DNA of 56,639 nt from Bacteroidales bacterium. GTDB lineage: Bacteria; Bacteroidota; Bacteroidia; Bacteroidales; P3. The translations under genes and the position numbers were made by a program. Below the pieces are notes generated by a model. That model saw nothing but the letters and a program-made list of their open reading frames with translations. It was not told the DNA's origin and did no database searches. The stretch covers positions 1-56,639 of the forward strand of contig CAAGNU010000232.1 of NCBI GenBank assembly GCA_900771365.1. Direction: 5' to 3'. Positions within the stretch are counted from its first letter, which is position 1. Each line of letters begins with the position of its first letter. Positions 8,771 through 15,978 of this stretch are shown piece after piece.

Positions 8771-9877
8771 ATGCATCTTCATATTGTCGCTTTCAACATT
8801 CCCTGGCCTGCCGATTATGGGGGTGTTATTGATGTTTTTTATCGCGTCAAGGCTCTTGCAGATGCAGGTGTAAAAGTTCATCTTCATTGTTTCGCATACG
8901 GTCGTGATGAGGCTCCAGAATTGGCACAGCTGTGCCATGAGGTGCATTATTATCATCGTCGTACAGGTATTCTCAGCCAGTTATCAGTTCGTCCATATAT
9001 AGTCTCTTCACGAGAGAGTCAAGAACTTCTTGTCCGACTTCAAGAAGACAGCTATCCAATTCTTTTGGAAGGATTGCATTGTTGCGCTTTGTTGGAAAAG
9101 CTCGACACATCGTCGCGTCTTATCTATGTTCGGACGCACAATGTAGAACATTATTATTACAGCGCTCTTGCCCGTGCTGAGCATACGCTATGGAGGCGGC
9201 TCTTTTTCCGTCTTGAAGCTGCCAGGTTGCGACGATATGAGACGGTGTTGCGTCAGGCCTCGGCTGTCCTCGCCATCTCAGAAACAGATGCTTCGCATTT
9301 CCTTGAATTAGGTTGCCGCAATGTGCTGTTGCTTCCTCCGTGTCATGGTAATAGCAGGGTTTGTTCTCTTCCAGGTTGTGGAGACTATATCCTCTATCAT
9401 GGCAACCTCTCTGTCCCTGAAAATGAGCATGCTGCCCTGTACCTCATCCGCAAAGTTTTCTTTGGCCTCCAGCATCGTCTTGTTATCGCGGGACGCAATC
9501 CTGGCGAAACGATTTCTTCCGCTGTGGCACAGTGCTCGAATGTATCGCTTGTTGCAGACCCCGAAGACGAAGAACTTGACGAGCTGATTCGTAAGGCCCA
9601 TGTCAACATTCTTGTAACAGACCAAGCAACAGGAGTAAAGCTCAAACTCCTCAACGCGTTGTACAAAGGTCGTTTTTGTCTTGTGAACAGTTCAATGGTG
9701 CAGGGAACAAATCTAGCTGATGCATGTGTCGTGGCCGACACGCCCGAATCGCAGCAATCCGCTATCAACAGTCTCATGTCAACACCGTTTGATGAGCAAC
9801 AACTCCAACATCGCAAATCGCTTCTCCCACCTTCCGACCCAGCCAGAACAATTATCGGTCTGATGGCACAAGTATAA
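8771..9877 (+). CDS. glycosyltransferase, GT-B fold
   Basis: 368 residues from the ATG at 8771 (MHLHIVAFNIPWPADYGG). The reading frame is open further upstream to 8678, but that would overlap the metallo-hydrolase by 74 bp and the recognisable domain begins only at MHLHIV. The N-terminal lobe has PADYGGVIDVFYRVKALAD and RTHNVEHYYYS, which are common in Bacteroidota GT4-type mannosyltransferase-like proteins. The second lobe has YHGNLSVPENEHA, VIAGRNPG and GVKLKLLNALYKGRFCLVN. The sugar donor and acceptor cannot be inferred. It is likely part of the operon starting at rprY. Confidence 0.85.
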   Translation: MHLHIVAFNIPWPADYGGVIDVFYRVKALADAGVKVHLHCFAYGRDEAPELAQLCHEVHYYHRRTGILSQLSVRPYIVSSRESQELLVRLQEDSYPILLEGLHCCALLEKLDTSSRLIYVRTHNVEHYYYSALARAEHTLWRRLFFRLEAARLRRYETVLRQASAVLAISETDASHFLELGCRNVLLLPPCHGNSRVCSLPGCGDYILYHGNLSVPENEHAALYLIRKVFFGLQHRLVIAGRNPGETISSAVAQCSNVSLVADPEDEELDELIRKAHVNILVTDQATGVKLKLLNALYKGRFCLVNSSMVQGTNLADACVVADTPESQQSAINSLMSTPFDEQQLQHRKSLLPPSDPARTIIGLMAQV

Positions 9878-9911
9878 TTCAAATACATAATGAATAAAAA
9901 ACAACACAATT

Positions 9912-10472
9912 ATGCCACGAGTATTCCGACGCTATAACTCCACTATCTATGGCAACTATCGTAAAGCCTATCTGATTGACGGCCTCTTGGTCGGTATCGC
10001 TATGTCGCTTATCATGTTCATGCGCGATTTTCTCGCAGCCACCCCTATGGCTACTCCCGAGAACTATATCACAGAGTTAGTGCTATTAGTAGGAATCTTT
10101 TGGGCAACGTATCATTATCGTGAACAATTAGACGACCGTAAAGTGACCCTCAAAGAGCTCATGTTGCTGGGGCTGGGTATCGGGGTTGTGAGCTCGCTCG
10201 TCTACGGTCTTTGGACTTGGCTCAATTGTGGCTGCATTAATACCAATCTCGTTCAATATTATAATCAGCAGCGCATAGCAGTCATGGATGCAGCTGATAC
10301 TTCAGCCGAGGCCAAGATTGCTATTGATCAAGTCAGCCGATACACAGCAGGAGACTGGGGTTTTATCGGCGGCTTTAGATCCGCGGTTATGAGCGTGATA
10401 ATCGCATTCTTCGCAGCCCTTATCTTCCGTACAGAGAAGAGCCCGGTTGTTCCCAAGAAGGAACGTCAATAA
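9912..10472 (+). CDS. DUF4199 family membrane protein
   Basis: 186 residues with about four membrane-spanning segments: residues 22-40, 55-72, 85-108 and a last one near 155-175. A soluble loop around residues 110-150 contains AADTSAEAKIAIDQVSRY. The arrangement fits DUF4199, a Bacteroidota membrane family often found beside glycosyltransferases; its function is not known. The basic tail VVPKKERQ should face the cytoplasm. It begins 34 bp after the glycosyltransferase and is followed by a strong hairpin at 10551-10582, so it is probably the last gene of this plus-strand operon. Confidence 0.82.
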   Translation: MPRVFRRYNSTIYGNYRKAYLIDGLLVGIAMSLIMFMRDFLAATPMATPENYITELVLLVGIFWATYHYREQLDDRKVTLKELMLLGLGIGVVSSLVYGLWTWLNCGCINTNLVQYYNQQRIAVMDAADTSAEAKIAIDQVSRYTAGDWGFIGGFRSAVMSVIIAFFAALIFRTEKSPVVPKKERQ

Positions 10473-10550
10473 GCATAACACGCGAAGACATATTTCCTAA
10501 GAAAGAACATTCTCTAAAGAGCAGTTTTGCGCAGACAATAGACTTCTAAA

Positions 10551-10582
10551 AAGAGGCCTTCTCAACAGAGAGGAGGCCTCTT
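10551..10582. terminator. bidirectional terminator hairpin
   Basis: AAGAGGCCT (10551-10559) pairs perfectly with AGGCCTCTT (10574-10582). T-rich runs follow on both strands, so it can end the DUF4199 operon from the left and the transglutaminase-like operon from the right. Confidence 0.8.
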
Positions 10583-10585
10583 GGT

Positions 10586-10672
10586 TTATTTCTTTTTCTT
10601 GCGACTGTCGAAATAGAGCATGCCGATAGTCCATAGGATGGCGCAGATGAGCGCCCATAAGGGGCCGGTCAT
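10586..10672 (-). CDS. 28-residue single-span membrane protein
   Basis: A short ORF that lies just downstream of the DUF3857 protein, with its ATG 11 bp after that stop codon. It encodes MTGPLWALICAILWTIGMLY followed by FDSRKKKK: one hydrophobic helix of about 19 residues with a very basic tail, so it would be an inner-membrane protein with its C-terminus in the cytoplasm. It ends immediately before a strong terminator, which makes it the last gene of the minus-strand operon. The tight spacing and clean membrane-helix composition argue that it is real, but no family is recognised and a chance ORF cannot be excluded. Confidence 0.6.
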   Translation of the reverse strand: MTGPLWALICAILWTIGMLYFDSRKKKK

Positions 10673-10683
10673 GGTGGGTGCTG

Positions 10684-12096
10684 TTATTTGACGGTGAAGA
10701 AGAGCTGTTGATGCTGATACCATTCGTTCATCAGCTCGCGGAAAGCGGCATAGTCGGTCTTGGTGATAACGGGCTGTCTTAGGCGCAGGCTGCGGGTGAT
10801 GAGGAGGCGACGGCCTTTCTGCTTGATGATGATATTGAGGCTGCCAACGTTGTAGAAATTCTTTTCAATATTGATATCGCCGCCGATAAGGTTGGCATTC
10901 TTAGGAAGCTCCATGCTGTAGTGGTAGAACTCAGTCGTGGCGCGGCTCTGCACGTCGGAGGTACGGCTGGGAACTAGCAGGGCGGGGTTGATATTGATGC
11001 CGCCTTGTTCGCGTGGAAGCGTGATGCGGACATACTCGTCGGCAATCGTGTCGGGTTGCCACTCAAGTGTCTTGTCCACATAGATGGGCGCCTCAGCAAT
11101 GGCACGAGCATCGGCTTTTTCCTGCTCGGTGATGATTGCGCCTTTCTGGGTGGCGGAAAGACGGTAGGCCTTGCCGTCGAGGAGCACTTCGACTTCGAGA
11201 GGTCTGTCGCCAAACACGTTGAGACTGTTGTCGACAATAGAGGCTCGGAATCCAGCTTCGTTAAGCAAGGAGGCGAGGAGGCCCGTCTTGTCGAGATAGG
11301 TGCCGCAGTTGTCGGAAAAAACCTTTGCGGCGGGCGTCATCTCATAGTTGACGCGGGCGAGGTCGACAGGGTTGAGGTGTACATAGTCAACAACCCAGTC
11401 GCGGATTGCAGCGATGTACTCCTTGGGCTCGTTTTTGCGAAGCTGGCTGAGAAGGTATGTGGCTGCGGGGAGGCTCACCTCGGCAGTATAGGTGGGCATG
11501 GTGCCAAGCTGGAACTCGACATCGAAGCCTTGCTTCTCAGGCATATAGGGGTCGTTCACGGTTTGAGGCACATTGTTGTAGACATCAATGTGTCCGTCCG
11601 TGTAGCGGACCTCAAAACGTTTGACGGGGCAGTCCTGGCTGTAGTTGAAACGCTCTACGAGGCGGCTGCTGTTGCGATGGATGGTGTAGTCAAGCACAAT
11701 GGTGCAGTTGTATCCCAAGGCGGTATGAACGATGGCCATTTCACGGATGCCGTTGAGCCGGCCGCAGTCTGCACATTCGCTAGGAAGCTGGCGTACGAAT
11801 GCGTTGGCGGGTGTGTTCACCTGCTTGCCATCGGCCGTGATGGTGTAGCACTCGTTGATTTTGAGGCTCTCGAAGGCGGGGTTGTATGTGATGAATGTCT
11901 CGCCTTTGTCGGCGTATGCCGTGATGGCACGGTTGCGCAGGAGTTTGATTTCCTTGCGTAAATGGATGTCCATAGAGCCGTCGCTGTTAAGTTTGTAGCT
12001 GCGGCGGATGAGGTTGTACTCGGCATCGGGCTGGTTCTGAGCAAAGGCTGCCGTAGCGAGGAGTACGGTGATGGCTATTGTGAATAATCTTTTCAT
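10684..12096 (-). CDS. exported DUF3857 / degenerate transglutaminase-like protein
   Basis: 470 residues with a signal peptide (MKRLFTIAITVLLATAAFAQ). The N-terminal beta-rich part matches DUF3857 and residues 220-315 match the transglutaminase-like fold. Aligned without gaps to the neighbouring 632-residue paralogue, the catalytic Cys (in CGVCKDK) is Tyr267 here (CGTYLDK). The catalytic His corresponds to Arg298 and the catalytic Asp to Ser314. All three triad positions are therefore changed, so it is probably not an active transglutaminase or protease. It may bind peptides or glycans in the periplasm. It lies 127 bp downstream of the intact paralogue and 11 bp upstream of a tiny membrane ORF. 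Confidence 0.85.
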   Translation of the reverse strand: MKRLFTIAITVLLATAAFAQNQPDAEYNLIRRSYKLNSDGSMDIHLRKEIKLLRNRAITAYADKGETFITYNPAFESLKINECYTITADGKQVNTPANAFVRQLPSECADCGRLNGIREMAIVHTALGYNCTIVLDYTIHRNSSRLVERFNYSQDCPVKRFEVRYTDGHIDVYNNVPQTVNDPYMPEKQGFDVEFQLGTMPTYTAEVSLPAATYLLSQLRKNEPKEYIAAIRDWVVDYVHLNPVDLARVNYEMTPAAKVFSDNCGTYLDKTGLLASLLNEAGFRASIVDNSLNVFGDRPLEVEVLLDGKAYRLSATQKGAIITEQEKADARAIAEAPIYVDKTLEWQPDTIADEYVRITLPREQGGININPALLVPSRTSDVQSRATTEFYHYSMELPKNANLIGGDINIEKNFYNVGSLNIIIKQKGRRLLITRSLRLRQPVITKTDYAAFRELMNEWYQHQQLFFTVK

Positions 12097-12223
12097 AATT
12101 CGAAGTATTAAGTGTTGTGTGTTTTGTGAATGTATGGATTAGAGTTTTGAAGATATGGCGATCGGGTGGCTCTCACCCCACCGAATCGGCTAATATAGAT
12201 TCACAAATTACTGTTTTATTGCA

Positions 12224-14122
12224 TTATTTTGTCAAAACGACGGGGGTGGAGGCGAGGCGCTTCTGGTTGGCTACTACTTGGCGGAAAGGCTGCCAGTCGG
12301 CGGCATCGTAGACGCGTTTGCCGAAGAGCACGCTCTCGGCGAAGGTGAGCGTCGTGCCTTCCATCCAGTACTGGCATCCGAAGCTGGCCGCGGGATTGGC
12401 CACGCCGTTGATGAAGGGGAAATGAAGCTGCTTGTACTCGGCAGGGAGGGTGATGGTCTCTTTGATTTCCACCAATCGGGAGCAGGCATCAGAGAATGGC
12501 TGCGTGCGGCTCTCGGCGGTCTCGTCGAAATAGAGGTGGCTCATAGCGCGGCTGTAGAAGTTGCGAGCCGAGAGCGGTATGAAGATGAGGGTGTTGTCAT
12601 CCATTGTGGCATAGTTGGGGACAACGTAGGTGTATTCGATTCTCACGGGCTGTGAGAGGTAGTCATCGTTGTTAGTGTTGGTGATCTTGGTAATGCGGGC
12701 ATTGGGTGCCAGCTTGAGGAGCTCCATTTCGAGGTTGCGACGCCATTCGGCTGTACGGCAGTTGAATACGCCGCGCACGGAGCGGTCGCTTTGGCCTTCG
12801 GCAGTAATGATGATGGCGCCACAAAGGTTGCCTTTGGCATCAATCGTGCTGCTGGCATTGATGCGGACATAGTGCTTCTCTGGTGCCGAGATGGGAGTGT
12901 ACATAAGGTCTGCGCCTTCGGGCAGGCCCATAAGATAGCCCTGCTGCTGTTCAGCGCTGCTCCAGAGTTCGCGCACGTTGGGCACCCAGGTGGGGTCGAG
13001 TATCTCATAGCGGCCGTCGCGGTGTTGTACGGCACAGACGCTGTGGTTGAACTGGTCGGCGGGGATGCGGTCGATGCGCTCGTGGGCCATGGTCATGGCA
13101 GCGTAGGCCTTGAAGCCTGCGGCGCGCAGCATGGTGACAAGCATGCCGGCCTTGTCCTTGCACACGCCGCAGCGGTCCGTGAAGTTCATCTGGGCATTGT
13201 GTAGCGTGTAGCCTTCGCCTTCGCCCATGCTGATGCCGGCGTAGCGGATGTTATCGGCCACCCAGTGGGTGAGGATGCTGATGGAGTCCTGCTCGTCCTT
13301 GGCGGGGATGAGCAGCTCGTTCACCTTGGCCTGCACCTCGGGGGTGGGCACGAAGCTGCCGTAGTCCTCGTTCACGCCGTAGAACCATGTCGACTTGGCC
13401 TGCCAGTTGGGGCTGGTGCTGAGGAGGAGCTTGCACTGTATATCGTTGTCGGCCAAGGCTGCGGGCTCGCGGCGGAGAGGCTGGATGTCGTTCTTAGTGA
13501 AGGTGTAGATAGTGCGGTCGCCATCCACGGTGCTGTCTATAGCCACAGCGTCTGCGGGACTGTTATAGACCTCGAAGCGGAGGTTCTTGGCGGTGAGCAC
13601 GCTCACGCGGTAGACTTTCTTCTGCACGGGCTGGCTGCTCCAGAAGGGCACGATGTCGTAGAAGTGTCCGCGCATAGGGGGAATGTACTTGTCGTCCTCG
13701 CCTTGGAGCAGGGCGTAGGTGAAGCCCTTGCGGTAGGTGGTGTACTCCACTTCGTCGCCGGGGTCGAGGTGGCCAACTTGGATCATCTTCTGGCTGGCAC
13801 CCCAGTAGATGAGGCGTGCGGGAGCCACATAGTCGTAGGCGTCGAGGGCAATGTCCTCAACGCGGCCGTCGTGGCGATAGACGCGTACCTGGCGGAATTC
13901 GACGTATGCCGACAAGGGGTCGTAATCAACCTTGAGGGTGGCCATATCGCGGCAGCCGGCAAAGTCCTCTACGCGGACACGCTGGTGGTTGATGACGTGG
14001 CTCAGGCCCGATTCTTCCATGACGACGGAGGTGCTGTCGTACAGGGTGGTCTTATGCTGCGCAAGTGCGGGCATACCTACTGCGACAAGCAAGGCGGTGA
14101 TAATTAGTACTTTGTGCTTCAT
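12224..14122 (-). CDS. exported DUF3857 / transglutaminase-like protein (triad intact)
   Basis: 632 residues with a signal peptide ending near PALAQ. Residues 23-240 form the DUF3857 beta domain. Residues 275-390 are the transglutaminase core with Cys321 (RCGVCKDKAGML), His360 (FNHSVCAV) and Asp376 (EILDPTW), the expected catalytic triad. A DUF2569-free, beta-rich C-terminal region of unknown role follows to residue 632. Proteins of this type are abundant in Bacteroidota and are thought to be periplasmic, but the substrate is not established. The gene is followed by a catalytically degenerate paralogue, which suggests duplication. A -7 promoter element lies at 14155-14162. Confidence 0.88.
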   Translation of the reverse strand: MKHKVLIITALLVAVGMPALAQHKTTLYDSTSVVMEESGLSHVINHQRVRVEDFAGCRDMATLKVDYDPLSAYVEFRQVRVYRHDGRVEDIALDAYDYVAPARLIYWGASQKMIQVGHLDPGDEVEYTTYRKGFTYALLQGEDDKYIPPMRGHFYDIVPFWSSQPVQKKVYRVSVLTAKNLRFEVYNSPADAVAIDSTVDGDRTIYTFTKNDIQPLRREPAALADNDIQCKLLLSTSPNWQAKSTWFYGVNEDYGSFVPTPEVQAKVNELLIPAKDEQDSISILTHWVADNIRYAGISMGEGEGYTLHNAQMNFTDRCGVCKDKAGMLVTMLRAAGFKAYAAMTMAHERIDRIPADQFNHSVCAVQHRDGRYEILDPTWVPNVRELWSSAEQQQGYLMGLPEGADLMYTPISAPEKHYVRINASSTIDAKGNLCGAIIITAEGQSDRSVRGVFNCRTAEWRRNLEMELLKLAPNARITKITNTNNDDYLSQPVRIEYTYVVPNYATMDDNTLIFIPLSARNFYSRAMSHLYFDETAESRTQPFSDACSRLVEIKETITLPAEYKQLHFPFINGVANPAASFGCQYWMEGTTLTFAESVLFGKRVYDAADWQPFRQVVANQKRLASTPVVLTK

Positions 14123-14154
14123 ATTATAATATATTTTGTTTCTATAATAAAATG

Positions 14155-14188
14155 CAAATATACGATTTTTTTGCGATATATCGACAAA
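14155..14188 (-). promoter_or_regulatory. promoter for the transglutaminase-like operon
   Basis: On the minus strand 14162-14155 reads TATATTTG (TAnnTTTG) and a TTTG lies at 14188-14185, 22 bp upstream. The leader would be about 25-30 nt. The spacer is slightly longer than usual. Confidence 0.5.
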
Positions 14189-14207
14189 AAAAGACTATAA
14201 TTTCGTA

Positions 14208-14272
14208 AGGGAACCTCTAATTATTCGTGTTTACCAAAATATAAAATTAACACGTATAATGAGAAGTCCCCT
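14208..14272. repeat. 65-bp imperfect palindrome, possible mobile-element remnant
   Basis: The 24-nt arms 14208-14231 and 14249-14272 match at 20 positions around a 17-nt AT-rich centre. The outer ends read AGGGAACCTCT and its inverted partner. It lies in a divergent intergenic region and has no T-run, so it is not an obvious terminator. Confidence 0.55.
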
Positions 14273-14476
14273 AAAGATTACCACAAAGAAGGTAATAGCA
14301 AGTGCCAATTCGTGAAAAAGACAAGGTCGAAAATCATCTCCAGCAGTGCTCCAAGCCCTTCCGTATATGTTAAAAAGCGACCACCCCAAGAAGATTCTAA
14401 GAATTTAAAAGTTCTTGAAACCAAATAATATACGGCTTTTGCTACAAAACTCGGGCAGCCTCATGCCCATATTATA

Positions 14477-14508
14477 TTTGGATATATAAATAATATTATG
14501 TAATTTTG
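14477..14508 (+). promoter_or_regulatory. Bacteroidota promoter for the membrane protein gene
   Basis: TTTG at 14477-14480 and TAATTTTG at 14501-14508 are 20 bp apart, an excellent match to the -33/-7 consensus. The leader would be about 25 nt. Confidence 0.7.
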
Positions 14509-14539
14509 CAAAATAATCAAACTAATAATAGTCTGCCTT

Positions 14540-15226
14540 ATGTCAAAAGAGGAAATAATGTATCTGCGTATCCGTAACCTGTGCGGATTCTTGGGCGTGC
14601 TCCTGCCGTGGGTGGCACTCTTCTCAGCCAATCTTGTCCAGCCCCATCCTAGCAGCGACTGGTGGTGGAGCATCTCAGCCACCTACTATCTGTCGCCTGC
14701 CCTTGTGGCGGTCCTCACGCCTGCCAGCCTTGTGCTGCTGTGCTATAAAGGCTACGACATTTGGGACGAGCTCGTCACCACGCTCTCCGGCCTCTCAGGC
14801 CTGGGCATCGTGCTGTTCCCATGCAACGTCAGCTGGCTGGACGCGAACACCCTCGTGGGATTCTTCCAGATACCCATGCACATCTCGCACACCCTTCATT
14901 GCTCCTTTGCCATCCTCTTCTTCCTCATGCTGGCCATCAACAGCAGCTTCCTTTTCACCCAGACAGGCGAGCACGGCATGACCCACCGCAAGAAAATCCG
15001 CAACATCATCTACCGCATTTGCGGCTACGGCATGGCAGGCGTAGAAGTGCTATTTGTGATATCCAAAGTTATCGGCTTCCCAGGCTACACGACCATGATC
15101 TTTGAGATAGTCCTGCTCAACCTCTTCGGCATCTCCTGGCTCGTCAAAGGCGAAGCCTTCCCCTTCCTCAACGACACCGAAGAAGACCTCGCCCGCCTCG
15201 AATCCCTCAAAGCCCAAGAAGAGTAA
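14540..15226 (+). CDS. polytopic membrane protein of unknown function
   Basis: 228 residues with about six membrane helices, roughly at 14-31, 52-69, 79-97, 112-138, 158-177 and 180-198. The motif SDWWWSISATYYLSP followed by CYKGYD resembles a small membrane family with SIS.YYY and YKGYD signatures; I know no function for it. The acidic tail (NDTEEDLARLESLKAQEE) should be cytoplasmic. An alternative start is the second Met (MYLRIRNL, codon 7). The gene is clearly G+C-rich, in sharp contrast to the AT-rich pair that follows 257 bp later, so it probably does not belong to that module. Confidence 0.75.
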   Translation: MSKEEIMYLRIRNLCGFLGVLLPWVALFSANLVQPHPSSDWWWSISATYYLSPALVAVLTPASLVLLCYKGYDIWDELVTTLSGLSGLGIVLFPCNVSWLDANTLVGFFQIPMHISHTLHCSFAILFFLMLAINSSFLFTQTGEHGMTHRKKIRNIIYRICGYGMAGVEVLFVISKVIGFPGYTTMIFEIVLLNLFGISWLVKGEAFPFLNDTEEDLARLESLKAQEE

Positions 15227-15446
15227 TTACATTGCTATATTTGATATTTAGTATACTAATAGTTCGTATAAATAGTACACTACATGGGGGTTGCTTAACC
15301 AAATGAAATCATCCAAAAGAGTAGTTTGAGCTATAATAATGTTAATAATTTTGTAAAGCATCCAAGAATGTAATTTGGTTATTTTGTATAATAAAATTTT
15401 GTAATATAATAACTTAAATATTTTTTTTTGAGTGGAGGAAAATAAA

Positions 15447-15479
15447 TTGATATTTATTTGAAAAAAAAGTGTAATTTTG
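15447..15479 (+). promoter_or_regulatory. promoter of the HEPN-ATPase module, likely leaderless
   Basis: TAATTTTG at 15472-15479 matches TAnnTTTG and ends 4 nt before the ATG at 15484. A TTG at 15447-15449 stands 22 bp upstream as a weak -33 element. The mRNA would have essentially no leader, so the module appears to carry its own promoter. Confidence 0.55.
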
Positions 15480-15483
15480 CAAC

Positions 15484-15978
15484 ATGAAAGTGAAAGTAAC
15501 AAGACATACTCAATTCAAAGATTCTGCATACAGGCACTTGGTCGCGTGCAAGCAAATGTTGAAGGATTCAAAGTCTCCTCAGTGTAAAAGTGGTGATAAG
15601 AAATATTTAGAAAGTGAGGCGTATTATTTGAGCGGATACATTGTTGAATTGATGCTTAGTTATTCGGTATGCTCTTATTTGAAAATTCATCAAAATTGTG
15701 AAGACAGTGATCCATTCACGAAAGATAAAAATCGTTTCAAAATACATAATCTCAAGTTGAAGTATCAATATGCACTAGACAAAGGGTGTTTGGGTTTGCG
15801 TGGTCTAGTATTATTGTCAAGGATACATGAAAATGATGATGTCCAAAAATTATTTGATAATTGGGATATTACATATCGATATGTACCATCCAATAATTTA
15901 CCATTTCAATCTCTTAACACATATATTGATGTACTTGAAAATCTATACCAAACAATACTAAAAAAATATCCGATATGA
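15484..15978 (+). CDS. HEPN-like protein, first gene of an AT-rich two-gene module
   Basis: 164 residues, cytoplasmic and mostly helical. The segment YLESEAYYLSGYIVELML (41-58) matches the first long helix of HEPN proteins (usually YYLAGYAVE). IHNLKLKYQYA (87-97) matches the second conserved block (HDL..L), and WDITYRYVP (127-135) matches the W..E.RY block near the C-terminus. HEPN proteins are often RNases in toxin-antitoxin and phage-defence systems, with an Rx4-6H motif. Here the only candidate is Arg84-x3-His88, so nuclease activity is doubtful. The stop overlaps the ATG of the ATPase gene by 4 bp, which implies coupled translation and a joint function. The family call is by eye and tentative. 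Confidence 0.6.
   Translation: MKVKVTRHTQFKDSAYRHLVACKQMLKDSKSPQCKSGDKKYLESEAYYLSGYIVELMLSYSVCSYLKIHQNCEDSDPFTKDKNRFKIHNLKLKYQYALDKGCLGLRGLVLLSRIHENDDVQKLFDNWDITYRYVPSNNLPFQSLNTYIDVLENLYQTILKKYPI

Larger units (their letters stand above)
14123..14539. other. 417-bp divergent intergenic region
   Basis: AT-rich with no gene found. It holds the minus-strand promoter at 14155-14188, a long imperfect palindrome at 14208-14272, and the plus-strand promoter at 14477-14508. The stretch 14280-14450 shows nothing I can name. Confidence 0.6.
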
